Assembly: GCF_020786625.1 (NCBI RefSeq)
Contig: NZ_JAJGRC010000004.1
Location: 124,001-188,000 of the forward strand
Direction of reading: 5' to 3'
Source: Salinicoccus sp. RF5
GTDB lineage: Bacteria > Bacillota > Bacilli > Staphylococcales > Salinicoccaceae
DNA length: 64,000 nucleotides
Of the stretch, positions 26,891 to 35,360 are shown one piece after another. The notes under the pieces are model-generated. The model had not been told where the DNA came from, did not search any database, and was given only the letters and a program-made list of their open reading frames with translations. A program made the translations under genes and the position numbers. The stretch's first letter is position 1; each line of letters begins with the position of its first letter.

Positions 26891-27558
26891 TTCTTTCTAT
26901 AAAACCCTAGTATACCAAGGGCTAGTAGGATAATGCCAAGCAATACTATCAAAAACATATTCACTTCGAATGATGGCCCCGAATCTATAGAAGTGAGGAG
27001 GATATTGAGGAACATATAAAGGAGGAAGAAGCCGAATCCGATCAGAAAGTACAGCCCATACTCTTTCCAGGCAGGCCATGCCTTGAAAGCAATTTGACGG
27101 AAGGTATGAAATATAGCGTATATGAATCCTATTACCAGAGCTGCTGTAATAATCATTTCGAGAGTGAATTGAATGACGACGAGTGTAGTGCTCAATGCCG
27201 CACTGTCAATCAGTCTGAAAAATATCTGGATCAGATAATCGAATATTAAGTTCAAACCGACTAGTATGAGAGCCAGGAAGCTTGCCAGTCTTAATATGTT
27301 CCTTTGAGGAAGCTTTTCGATGAGGCTGTCGGCGTATGCGCGATAGTCCTCTCCAGTAACGGAAGTTATACTCCCTCCCTCTCTTTGGGTTTGAATGATC
27401 TTCTTCAGTAATGTATTGAGTGCTGCTTCTGTTTCATGGCTTTCTGAGCTAGTATTCACCCGTATATATATGAGGATATCTTCATAAACTTTTTTGTATC
27501 TCGGATCAAGTTTTTCGTGCAGCTTTCTATTTTCTTTGGTGAGATTCTTTTCTGCCAT
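26887..27558 (-). CDS. DUF1129-like four-helix membrane protein
   Basis: A 223-residue protein. A soluble, helical, charged N-terminal part (about residues 1-85) is followed by about four membrane helices (about 90-110, 124-147, 164-186, 197-218) and a short basic tail. This is the architecture of DUF1129 proteins, whose function is unknown. ATG 27558 is chosen for its GGAGG at nine bases. No partner gene is adjacent. Confidence 0.75.
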   Translation of the reverse strand: MAEKNLTKENRKLHEKLDPRYKKVYEDILIYIRVNTSSESHETEAALNTLLKKIIQTQREGGSITSVTGEDYRAYADSLIEKLPQRNILRLASFLALILVGLNLIFDYLIQIFFRLIDSAALSTTLVVIQFTLEMIITAALVIGFIYAIFHTFRQIAFKAWPAWKEYGLYFLIGFGFFLLYMFLNILLTSIDSGPSFEVNMFLIVLLGIILLALGILGFYRKK

Positions 27559-27692
27559 ATCTGTGCCCCTCCTGTTGGATGTGTGCCCATTTGGGGACAA
27601 TTATATCACCTGGAACATTTTATATAAATTATAAGCCATCGGGAGTCAGGCGTGTTAAAATGTTCAATAAAGTCTAAGGGGATGAAGTGCAT

Positions 27693-28481
27693 ATGAGTTA
27701 TAGAATTGGATTCATCGGCGCCGGTAAGATGGTCAATCACATTGTCAAAGGTCTGTTGAAAAGTCCGGAGATGAAAGATGATATCATCGTCACCGGCAGA
27801 AACCAGCAGAAACTTGATAAATTCAATGAAGGAAAAGGAATAGAAGTAAGTACCGATTATAGTCTGCTGTCTGAATGCGATATTATCGTCAATGGTGTAA
27901 GTTCGGACCAGACACTTCATGTTTTCAACGAAGTGAGAGCTTACACAAGAGAAGATGCAATCCATATCTCCATCGCAGCAGGTGTATCAATTGATGAAAT
28001 GGAGACGATCCTCCCACAGCATAAGATTGTAAGGAATATGCCTAATATCGCTGTATCTGTCCAGGAGGGCGTGATAGTAATGGCGGCCAACGCCCATATT
28101 TCGGATGAAGATAAGGAAACCCTTGATGAAATATTTAACCGGATTGCTGCGGTGGCATGGGTGGAGGAACCTTTGATGAAATATGCACCTTCGCTTACGG
28201 GGTCTTCTCCTACCTATACTTTCCTGATGATAGAGGCAATGGCGGACAAGGCGGTGAGCGCAGGCTTTCCACGCCAGCAGGCCTATATGCTGGCAGCCCA
28301 AGCTGTGGTGGGGGCAGGGAAACTTGTGCTGGAAACAGAATCCCATCCAGCAGTTCTGAAGGATCAGATTACTACATCAGGAGGATCCACCATACAGGGT
28401 GTTATGGAACTTGAGAATAACGGCTTCAGAAAAAGTGTTATTCAGGCAATGGAAGCGATAAATAATGCAAATAAAAAATAG
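27693..28481 (+). CDS. proC: Pyrroline-5-carboxylate reductase
   Basis: A 262-residue enzyme for the last step of proline synthesis, reducing pyrroline-5-carboxylate with NAD(P)H. The Rossmann start IGFIGAGKM, the NMPN motif (VRNMPNIAVSV, about residues 112-122), and the C-terminal TSGGSTIQGVMELENNG (about 231-247) are diagnostic. ATG 27693 is used, since the in-frame ATG at 27687 lies closer to the GGGG site. proBA are not in the window. Confidence 0.95.
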   Translation: MSYRIGFIGAGKMVNHIVKGLLKSPEMKDDIIVTGRNQQKLDKFNEGKGIEVSTDYSLLSECDIIVNGVSSDQTLHVFNEVRAYTREDAIHISIAAGVSIDEMETILPQHKIVRNMPNIAVSVQEGVIVMAANAHISDEDKETLDEIFNRIAAVAWVEEPLMKYAPSLTGSSPTYTFLMIEAMADKAVSAGFPRQQAYMLAAQAVVGAGKLVLETESHPAVLKDQITTSGGSTIQGVMELENNGFRKSVIQAMEAINNANKK

Positions 28482-28499
28482 CAGAACTTTGACCTGCTA

Positions 28500-28551
28500 C
28501 CTCCTAAGTTTACAGATGAAATATAAAATCTGTAAACTTAGGAGGTTTTTT
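28500..28551 (+). terminator. Strong terminator after proC
   Basis: An 18-bp perfect stem (CCTCCTAAGTTTACAGAT and its complement) with a 10-base loop and six T residues. Confidence 0.97.
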
Positions 28552-28656
28552 GTCTGTATGGATAATCAATTGTGCTGTTTACTTTTTTAAATCATATCTA
28601 TATAATAGGATATTAAATATCGAACAATTGTGATTTCTTGTGAAAAGAGTGGTGCT

Positions 28657-29565
28657 ATGAATATTGATAATATAGAAGCATTTGTTTTTGTTAATCATTT
28701 TGGAAGTATAAATAAAGCATCCAAGGCATTATTTCTTTCCCAACCATCTGTCACATCAAGGATCAAATCCCTTGAACGGGAACTGGATGCAGAACTGTTC
28801 AGACGTGTCGGGAGACAACTGACCATTACCGATAAAGGAATGGAGTTTCTGCCATTTGCGGAAAATATCATACGCACGATGAAAAAAGGGAAGGCACATC
28901 TTCAGAATATGGAAGAGAAGAACGAAATAACCATCGCATGTTCCGGCCTTGTCTCTTTCTATCTGGTTCCAAGACTGATGGCGATGTTCAAAGAACGTTT
29001 TCCCGACCAGAAGTTTAGAATTATGACAGAGACAAGTGAAACGGTTGCACGGATGGTGTCGGATGGGGAGGCTGATTATGGTTTTGCCAGCAATGTTTCC
29101 CAGACGAAATTGAATGCGGAAAGGGTGATTGAGAGCCCTATACGACTCATTGTTCCTTCGGATCATCCTTTTGCTGACGGAGGGGCGATCGATATTGAAC
29201 GGCTGGTTGAAACACCCATCGTGTTTTTTGAATGTGGCTCCCTCGACTGGACAATGGTCCATAATCTGTTTTTGAGCCTGAAGGAACAGCCGGATATACA
29301 GTACGAAGTAGATAGTATGGAATCTGCTAAAGGGATTATTCTGAACAGGGCAGCTATTGGCTTTCTTCCGGAACTCAGTGTGTATAGGGAACTGGAAGAA
29401 GGCTCCCTTGCAGCAATCGATGTTCCGGCTCTGTCACATGTTTCGTTAAAAACTGATCTGATTCATCATAATGACATCCACATTGACGACTTTGATGAGA
29501 TGGTCGCCATCATCAGGAAAGCGGCTTCCCAGAAGCCTGGAGTATCCCCCCTCTCTTACATATAG
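28657..29565 (+). CDS. LysR-family regulator, probable activator of the organosulfur operon
   Basis: A 302-residue regulator. The N-terminal HTH contains FVFVNHFGSINKASKALFLSQPSVTSRIKSLE (split motif, residues about 8-38), and a substrate-binding-like effector domain follows. It lies directly upstream of and co-oriented with an ABC/monooxygenase operon, the position of YtlI before the B. subtilis ytm/ytn operon. ATG 28657 matches the conserved LysR start; a GTG nine codons earlier is less likely. Confidence 0.9.
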   Translation: MNIDNIEAFVFVNHFGSINKASKALFLSQPSVTSRIKSLERELDAELFRRVGRQLTITDKGMEFLPFAENIIRTMKKGKAHLQNMEEKNEITIACSGLVSFYLVPRLMAMFKERFPDQKFRIMTETSETVARMVSDGEADYGFASNVSQTKLNAERVIESPIRLIVPSDHPFADGGAIDIERLVETPIVFFECGSLDWTMVHNLFLSLKEQPDIQYEVDSMESAKGIILNRAAIGFLPELSVYRELEEGSLAAIDVPALSHVSLKTDLIHHNDIHIDDFDEMVAIIRKAASQKPGVSPLSYI

Positions 29566-29608
29566 AAACCCTCTATAAGAGGAGAGGAGAATAACTATAA
29601 GTATTATC

Positions 29609-29637
29609 TTGAAGCACCTGTAGCAGGGTGCTATACT
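29609..29637 (+). promoter_or_regulatory. Promoter of the organosulfur operon
   Basis: TTGAAG (29609-29614), a 17-base spacer and TATACT (29632-29637). The spacer contains an inverted repeat, GCACC...GGGTGC, that could be a regulator site or a transcript hairpin. Confidence 0.65.
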
Positions 29638-29684
29638 TAAAAACATTAATCATATTAAAAAGGTATGGATTTGGAGGTTGCCAT

Positions 29685-30467
29685 ATGATCAGAGTTTCTG
29701 GATTGAAGAAGTCATTCAATAACAACGAAGTATTGAAGGGTATAAGTTTTCAAGTAGACGAAGGAGAAACCGTGGCCATCATCGGTCCTTCAGGCTCAGG
29801 TAAATCAACGTTGCTCAGGTGTCTGAATTACCTTGAGAGGCCGGAGGCAGGAAGTATTGAAGTGGGAGAAGTAGCCATTGATGCAGAAAAACCGAAGAAG
29901 GCCGTGGTTAACCAGTTGAGGATGCAGACCTCCATGGTTTTTCAACATTATAATCTGTTTAAAAATAAAACTGTGCTGGAGAATATCACTTATCCGCTGA
30001 CGGCCACAAAAAAGTATCGCAGAGGAGAGGCGGAGACTGTTGGACAAAATCTTTTGGAACAGGTGGGCATTCTTGATAAACAGGAAGCATATCCGATATC
30101 CCTATCAGGCGGGCAGCAGCAGCGGGTCGGTATTGCCCGGGCATTAGCTGTAGATCCGCATGCCATCCTTTTCGATGAACCAACTTCCTCCCTTGACCCC
30201 GAATGGGTTGGAGAGGTACTCAATGTCATCTCGGATATTGCTCAAAAGGATAAGACGATGTTGATTGTTACACACGAAATGAATTTTGCAAGAGATATCG
30301 CAGATCGAGTCATTTTCATGGCAGACGGCTATATTGTCGAAGAAGGCAAACCGGAAGATATATTCGACAACCCGCAGCATGAACGGACGAGAAGATTCCT
30401 CAGCAAGTATGGCAGACAGGTTTCTACAGAGAATAATAAAGAAGAGCCTGCACTGGTGATGGCTTAA
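29685..30467 (+). CDS. Polar amino-acid ABC transporter ATPase (cystine-type)
   Basis: A 260-residue ATPase of the PAAT family, closest in style to TcyN/TcyC. Walker A GPSGSGKST (about residues 33-41), Q-loop FQHYNLFKNKTV, signature LSGGQQQRVGIARAL and Walker B ILFDEPTSSLDPE are intact. ATG 29685 follows GGAGG. With the next gene it forms an importer probably for cystine or S-alkylated cysteine; no substrate-binding protein is encoded in the operon. Confidence 0.92.
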   Translation: MIRVSGLKKSFNNNEVLKGISFQVDEGETVAIIGPSGSGKSTLLRCLNYLERPEAGSIEVGEVAIDAEKPKKAVVNQLRMQTSMVFQHYNLFKNKTVLENITYPLTATKKYRRGEAETVGQNLLEQVGILDKQEAYPISLSGGQQQRVGIARALAVDPHAILFDEPTSSLDPEWVGEVLNVISDIAQKDKTMLIVTHEMNFARDIADRVIFMADGYIVEEGKPEDIFDNPQHERTRRFLSKYGRQVSTENNKEEPALVMA

Positions 30468-30490
30468 CTGGATGGAAGGGAGGAACCATA

Positions 30491-31162
30491 ATGAATTTTG
30501 ATTTAGCCTATATGCTTGAAATCATTCCGGAACTGCTGGTATACATACCAATCACATTATACTTGGCAATTGTATCGATGATCATTGCAGTGGCCATAGG
30601 TGTGGTGCTTTCGCTGCTTCTCGTCAACAAAACTCCCGTGTTACTGCAACTCTCCAAACTTTACATTTCTTTCTTCCGAGGAACTCCTGTGCTCGTGCAG
30701 TTGTTGATGATCTACTTCGGCCTGCCCCAGTTGTTCCCCTGGCTGAATTCATTATCAGCTGTGAATGCAGCCATCATTGCCTTCAGCCTTAATACTTCAG
30801 CATATCTGGCGGAAATATTCAGGGCTGCATTGATATCCGTGGACAAGGGCCAGACGGAAGCGGCGATATCAACTGGCCTAACATATCGCCAGGCAGTATG
30901 GGGCATTGTTCTGCCGCAGGCAGTAAGAAATGCAGTGCCGGCTACAGGAAACATGTTTATCGGATTGATAAAGAACTCCTCTTTGGCCTTCACAATCGGT
31001 GTAACCGAGTTGCTCGCACAAGGGAAACTGCTCGCTACAGCGACACTGCAGTTCTTTGAAGCCTATCTTGCAGTCGGAATCATCTACTGGGGTATGACGA
31101 TCATATACAGTTGGGTGCAACGATGGTATGAGGCGAGGATCAACAGGCCTTATGAAGTCTGA
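30491..31162 (+). CDS. Polar amino-acid ABC transporter permease
   Basis: A 223-residue permease with about five helices, of the HisMQ/TcyB/TcyL type. The family hallmark SFFRGTPVLVQLLMIYFGLP (about residues 58-77) and the EAA loop GQTEAAISTGLTYRQAVWGIVLPQA (split across about 118-142) are present. It is 23 bases after the ATPase gene, with GGGAGG before the ATG. A single permease gene implies a homodimer. Confidence 0.93.
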   Translation: MNFDLAYMLEIIPELLVYIPITLYLAIVSMIIAVAIGVVLSLLLVNKTPVLLQLSKLYISFFRGTPVLVQLLMIYFGLPQLFPWLNSLSAVNAAIIAFSLNTSAYLAEIFRAALISVDKGQTEAAISTGLTYRQAVWGIVLPQAVRNAVPATGNMFIGLIKNSSLAFTIGVTELLAQGKLLATATLQFFEAYLAVGIIYWGMTIIYSWVQRWYEARINRPYEV

Positions 31163-31326
31163 GCATGGCATTACGGTCAATCTCGGTCTTAACTGTCATG
31201 AAGAATCAATTTTTATAATGACACTATAACGTCGTTTTAAATTCATCAAGGAACTCTTGCCTCATATGGATGATTTCCTTTAATAGTCTGCAGACAGAGA
31301 AACAAAAATATGAAAGTGGTGATTGC

Positions 31327-32673
31327 ATGACAAAGAAAAAAATAAAGCTGGGTGTGCTGATACAGGGGCCGGGATCACATCCGACGTCCTGGAGGTCAGA
31401 GGATGCTGTTATAGATGGCAGTATCAATTTCAAACATTATTTGAATGTGACACAAAAGGCAGAAGATGCAGGGTTTGCTTTCATGTTCATCGCAGATGGT
31501 CTTCATATCAACAAACATTCCATACCCCATTTTCTCAATCGCTTTGAACCAATGACCCTGCTCTCGGCATTGGCGCCTGTGACTTCGAAGATCGGGCTCG
31601 CCGGTACTGTATCGACTACATACAGTGAGCCGTATAATGTGGCGCGACAGCTTGCGAGTATTGACAATATAAGTGGCGGCAGGGCCGGATGGAACGTCGT
31701 TACATCGCCATTGGAAGGCAGCGCGGACAATTTCAACAAGGGCAATCATCCGGAACACTCTCTAAGATATCGAATGGCCAGCGAGTATGTGGAAGTGGTG
31801 CAGGGCCTTTGGGATTCCTATGAAGATGATGCGTTTGTCAGGAATCGCGAATCAGGCGAGTTTCTGGATGAAACAAAACTTCATACGCTGGGATATGAAG
31901 GAGAATTCTTTAAAGTGAAGGGTCCGTTGAATATCCAGCGCTCCCCGCAGGGGCAGCCTGTCATCTTTCAGGCCGGAGCGTCCAAGACGGGCCAAGATTT
32001 TGCGGCGAAGTATGGAGAAGCAATTTTCACCCACGCCAACAGTATTGAAAAAAATCGGGAATACTACAGCACGTTAAAAAATAAGGCGATAGAAGCAGGA
32101 AGGAAAGCAGAAGATATTCTCATCTTCCCATCACTTTCTCCGATTATTGCCCCGACAGAGCAGGAAGCTGAACAAAGGTATGAACAGATTAAGAATTTGA
32201 TATCCATCGATAAGGCGTTGGAAGTGCTCGGAAGGTTCTTTGATCATTATGATTTTTCTGCCCACCCCCTCGATGAACCTTTCCCGGATATTGGAGAGGT
32301 TGGAAAGAACAGTTTCAGGTCAACGACTGATAATATTAAAGAGAAGGCGGAAAAAGAAGCATTGACGCTTCGGGAAGTTGCTTTGCAGGTGGCTTCTCCA
32401 AAAGATCCGTTCTATGGAAGCTACGAAGATGTCGCTTCCCGTATGATTGAGTGGATAGAAGAAGGAGCCGCTGACGGTTTTATGCTGAACCCACAAGTAT
32501 TTGACGGGCAGTTCGACGAATTTATAGAAAATGTGCTTCCCATACTGGAAGATAGAGGATATTATGAACGTCAATATATCGGCGATACACTGAGAGAAAA
32601 TCTGGGACTCGGGTTCAAGGAGAACCGTTACACAAGAGAGGTCCATAAAAGGGATAAGGAGGAAGTAAAATGA
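31327..32673 (+). CDS. NtaA/SnaA/DszA-type FMN-dependent monooxygenase (YtnJ-like)
   Basis: A 448-residue two-component flavin monooxygenase using FMNH2 supplied by a partner reductase. Family landmarks are SWRSEDA near residue 22, RFEPMTLLSALA, SGGRAGWNVVTS (about 116-127), the NFNKGNHPEHSLRY segment and QAGASKTGQDFAA (about 215-227). It begins 160 bases after the permease with GTGGTGA before ATG 31327. B. subtilis YtnJ acts in breakdown of S-modified cysteines; the same is inferred here from the glutaredoxin-like and FMN reductase neighbours. Confidence 0.88.
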   Translation: MTKKKIKLGVLIQGPGSHPTSWRSEDAVIDGSINFKHYLNVTQKAEDAGFAFMFIADGLHINKHSIPHFLNRFEPMTLLSALAPVTSKIGLAGTVSTTYSEPYNVARQLASIDNISGGRAGWNVVTSPLEGSADNFNKGNHPEHSLRYRMASEYVEVVQGLWDSYEDDAFVRNRESGEFLDETKLHTLGYEGEFFKVKGPLNIQRSPQGQPVIFQAGASKTGQDFAAKYGEAIFTHANSIEKNREYYSTLKNKAIEAGRKAEDILIFPSLSPIIAPTEQEAEQRYEQIKNLISIDKALEVLGRFFDHYDFSAHPLDEPFPDIGEVGKNSFRSTTDNIKEKAEKEALTLREVALQVASPKDPFYGSYEDVASRMIEWIEEGAADGFMLNPQVFDGQFDEFIENVLPILEDRGYYERQYIGDTLRENLGLGFKENRYTREVHKRDKEEVK

Positions 32674-32939
32674 ATAAAAAAGTGAATGTGCTGGTCTGGT
32701 CTAAGCAGGGCTGCTCCTACTGTGAAGAAGTGAAGCAGTATTTGGAAGAAAATCATTTCGATTATCAGGCTATAGATGTAACAGAAAACGACCATCTAAG
32801 GGATATCCTTGATGTAAAATATGGGATACGCCATGTGCCTGTGGTGGAAGTAGGCTTCGGCAACCGGTATGATGCCGTTACAGAAGTGGGGATAGACGCG
32901 TTGGAAGACACACTCAAACATTACAGGCTGTCGGTCTAG
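32670..32939 (+). CDS. Glutaredoxin-like protein (YtnI-like)
   Basis: An 89-residue thioredoxin-fold protein with the redox motif CSYC (about residues 15-18) in SKQGCSYCEEV and cis-Pro in IRHVPVVEV. It overlaps the monooxygenase by four bases (ATGA), so is translationally coupled. The same gene pair (ytnI-ytnJ) occurs in the B. subtilis organosulfur operon. Its exact role is undetermined; thiol transfer or reduction during release of sulfur from S-alkyl-cysteine is plausible. Confidence 0.88.
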   Translation: MNKKVNVLVWSKQGCSYCEEVKQYLEENHFDYQAIDVTENDHLRDILDVKYGIRHVPVVEVGFGNRYDAVTEVGIDALEDTLKHYRLSV

Positions 32940-32952
32940 AAAGGGTGGTCAT

Positions 32953-33492
32953 ATGTACGATGTTGTGATTGTCTCAGGCAGTCCCTCGCAGTTCTCCAGG
33001 TCTGAAAGTGTCTTGAAATATATCGGCGTTATATTGGCGGAACGTGGCCTATCCGTCCGCCATGTATCCGTGCGGGACGTGCCAGCCAAAGATTTGATGT
33101 TCGGTAACTTCAATAGTCCAGCAGTCACTGATATTGCTGAAGACATCCATAATGCAAGAGGTGTCATTGTAGGTTCTCCAGTATACAAAGCTGCTTATTC
33201 TGGGGTGTTGAAAAGCCTCTTCGATATACTTCCGCAGGATGTATTAAGAGATACTCCTGTGCTGCCTATAATGTCAGGAGGGAGTATCTCCCACTTGCTT
33301 GCGATGGAATATACATTGAAACCCCTGCTCTCTACGTTGAAGGGTGTTCCCCTTAAAGGTGTCTATTACCTGGATAATCAGATTGACAAGGAAAGCACCG
33401 AACCCATTCTGGATAGTGCACTCATATCAAGGACCGAAAAACAGATAGACTACCTGATTGATAAGATGAATATCGAACAAACCTACAGATAA
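32953..33492 (+). CDS. NAD(P)H-dependent FMN reductase (SsuE/MsuE-like)
   Basis: A 179-residue flavodoxin-fold reductase. VSGSPSQFSRSE (about residues 7-18) binds the FMN phosphate, and GVIVGSPVYKAAYSGVLKSL (about 68-87) is the family signature. It would supply FMNH2 to the monooxygenase encoded two genes upstream. It is the last gene of the operon, with a strong terminator touching its stop codon. Confidence 0.9.
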   Translation: MYDVVIVSGSPSQFSRSESVLKYIGVILAERGLSVRHVSVRDVPAKDLMFGNFNSPAVTDIAEDIHNARGVIVGSPVYKAAYSGVLKSLFDILPQDVLRDTPVLPIMSGGSISHLLAMEYTLKPLLSTLKGVPLKGVYYLDNQIDKESTEPILDSALISRTEKQIDYLIDKMNIEQTYR

Positions 33493-33520
33493 AGAGCACG
33501 CTCGATCGAGCGTGCTCTTT
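33491..33520. terminator. Terminator of the organosulfur operon
   Basis: An uninterrupted palindrome with arms AAAGAGCACGCTCGA and its complement, ending in CTCTTTAT. Confidence 0.93.
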
Positions 33521-33615
33521 ATACTGTCCACATAGTTCCGAATGGAGTTGTCCGATACTTACCTCCAAGCTCTCATTCATTGAAGATTAAAGTTTCGGCT
33601 ATCAGTTCTGGAGCG

Positions 33616-34710
33616 TCATACTTCTCTTTTTGATTTGGCAAGCGCCTGGGTCAAGTCATCCCGGATGTCTTTGACGTCTTCTATACCTATGGAAAGCCGG
33701 ATCAGATGATCATCAATGCCTCTCTTTATCCGTTCTTCGTCCGGCATATCTGCATGGGTCTGCGTAAATGGGAAGGTTATGAAAGTTTCGGTACCCCCCA
33801 GGCTTTCTGCAAAGGTGCAGATCTCTATGTTCTGAAGCAGTGCACCGACATCATAGGTCTTATGCAGCCTTAGACTCAGCATGCCTGTCCGTCCGGAATA
33901 AAGGACTTCATCAATCGCCTCGTGTCCGGTGAAGTATTCCGAGAGTTGCTTTGCATTTTCTGTTGCACGATCCATTCTGAGGTGCAGGGTCTTCAATCCT
34001 CTTAGAAGCAGGTAGCCGTCAAAAGGAGAAAGCGTAGCACCGATCATATTATGGTGTATGGACAGAGTGTCCCCCAATGATTCATCTTTTACCGTAACGA
34101 CTCCGGCCAAGACATCATTGTGTCCGCCAATGTATTTCGTCGCTGAATGAAGGACGATATCTGCCCCATCTGATATAGGCGTATAATAGTATGGAGTGAG
34201 GAATGTATTGTCAATTATGGTCATTATTCCGTATTCGCGGGCCAATTCGTAGACTTCCTCGAGGGACACTTCTATCATTGAAGGATTTGTGATCGGTTCG
34301 ATGAAGAATGCCTTTGTTGAACTGTTGAGATTTTTTTTCACATCTTCCAAGTCATCGAAATCCACATATTTGAACCTTATATCGTACTGCGCTTCGTAGA
34401 ACTCAAATATTCTGAAGGTACCGCCATAGAGATCAAAGCTTACAAGCACCTCATCCCCTGGCTTGAATAGGTTGCAGACAAGCTGGATTGCAGCCATACC
34501 ACTGGAAGTGGCAAAAGTACGGGCACCGCCCTCCAGTTCTGAAAACGCTTCTTCAAAATGTGAGCGTGTGGGATTTGCCGTCCTTGTATAATCGTAGCCG
34601 GTCGACATGCCCAGCCCTTCGTGTTCATAGGCGGTAGCTGTATAGATCGGACTTGTTGTCGCCCCGGTACTATCCCCCGTCATTCCTATCTGTGCGAGTT
34701 TAGTGTCCAT
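33616..34710 (-). CDS. metI: Cystathionine gamma-synthase/lyase family PLP enzyme
   Basis: A 364-residue Cys/Met-metabolism PLP enzyme. YDYTRTANPTR (about residues 39-49), GMAAIQL near 70, DNTFLTPYYYTP (about 166-177) and the PLP-lysine motif HSATKYIGGHND (about 187-198) are visible. Length, motifs and the methionine T-box in its leader point to cystathionine gamma-synthase (MetI of Bacilli), joining acyl-homoserine with cysteine. GGAGGA precedes the ATG. No metC-type lyase follows it. Confidence 0.9.
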   Translation of the reverse strand: MDTKLAQIGMTGDSTGATTSPIYTATAYEHEGLGMSTGYDYTRTANPTRSHFEEAFSELEGGARTFATSSGMAAIQLVCNLFKPGDEVLVSFDLYGGTFRIFEFYEAQYDIRFKYVDFDDLEDVKKNLNSSTKAFFIEPITNPSMIEVSLEEVYELAREYGIMTIIDNTFLTPYYYTPISDGADIVLHSATKYIGGHNDVLAGVVTVKDESLGDTLSIHHNMIGATLSPFDGYLLLRGLKTLHLRMDRATENAKQLSEYFTGHEAIDEVLYSGRTGMLSLRLHKTYDVGALLQNIEICTFAESLGGTETFITFPFTQTHADMPDEERIKRGIDDHLIRLSIGIEDVKDIRDDLTQALAKSKREV

Positions 34711-34731
34711 GGTATTCCTCCTAAAATATAA

Positions 34732-34990
34732 TAAAAAAGGCCTCCATCCATCTGCAGAATTGATCTGTCAGAAGGACGAAAGCCCAAGCTCACGTGGTAC
34801 CACCCTTTTTTATGGAAATATCACTATTTCCACCTCATCCAGTATTTACATACTGTTCTTCTGTAATGGGAAGATGCCATTGACACTCCGAGCCCATGTT
34901 CAATTCATCATCCATTACTCCTTTCCACCTGCCGGAGCTCTCTGTAAATGCCTTAGAATCTACTCTTCTCTTCATTATGTCGCCCTATAA
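34732..34990 (-). promoter_or_regulatory. T-box riboswitch, methionine-specific
   Basis: The minus-strand T-box core AGGGTGGTACCACG (34806-34793) is followed by a GU-rich terminator stem and T tract ending near 34732. Upstream are the AG-box AGAGAG, the GGTGG apical loop and an AGTA bulge of stem I. The specifier context GAACATGGG carries ATG at 34897-34895, matching methionine. Uncharged initiator or elongator tRNA-Met would favour the antiterminator and switch on metI. Confidence 0.9.
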
Positions 34991-35005
34991 AATTCAGTTT
35001 AAACT

Positions 35006-35034
35006 AATATACAGATTTATTGAGATAAAGTCAA
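35006..35034 (-). promoter_or_regulatory. SigA promoter of the T-box-metI transcript
   Basis: TTGACT (35034-35029 on the minus strand), a 17-base spacer and TATATT (35011-35006). Confidence 0.78.
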
Positions 35035-35360
35035 TATCATTATCTGATATATATAAATAGTTTGATCTTTGCGTATTTTCAATATCATGATTTATTATCG
35101 TTATAATAATATGGTAGAATGGGGTATGGAACATCAAATGCCATCAATATTAAGCGATACTTTATTAACGACAAATAACAGGTCTATTATGCTTGTTAAT
35201 TACTATCAGTAAAAGGTTTTTTTGCATTTTTATAACGCAGTTCGCACCATCGTTTCATAAGCGATACATCAGATTATGAGGAAGCATTTCATTGAGTTGT
35301 GGACAGGTATATGAATAATGTTATAATTATGGTAACAATTATAAGGAAGAAGGTAAATCT
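35035..35360. other. AT-rich intergenic region with promoter of the MerR-like gene
   Basis: No gene or known RNA is visible in most of this stretch. At its right end TGGACA (35300-35305), a 16-base spacer and TATAAT (35322-35327) form a promoter about 30 bases before the next start codon. Confidence 0.5.
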
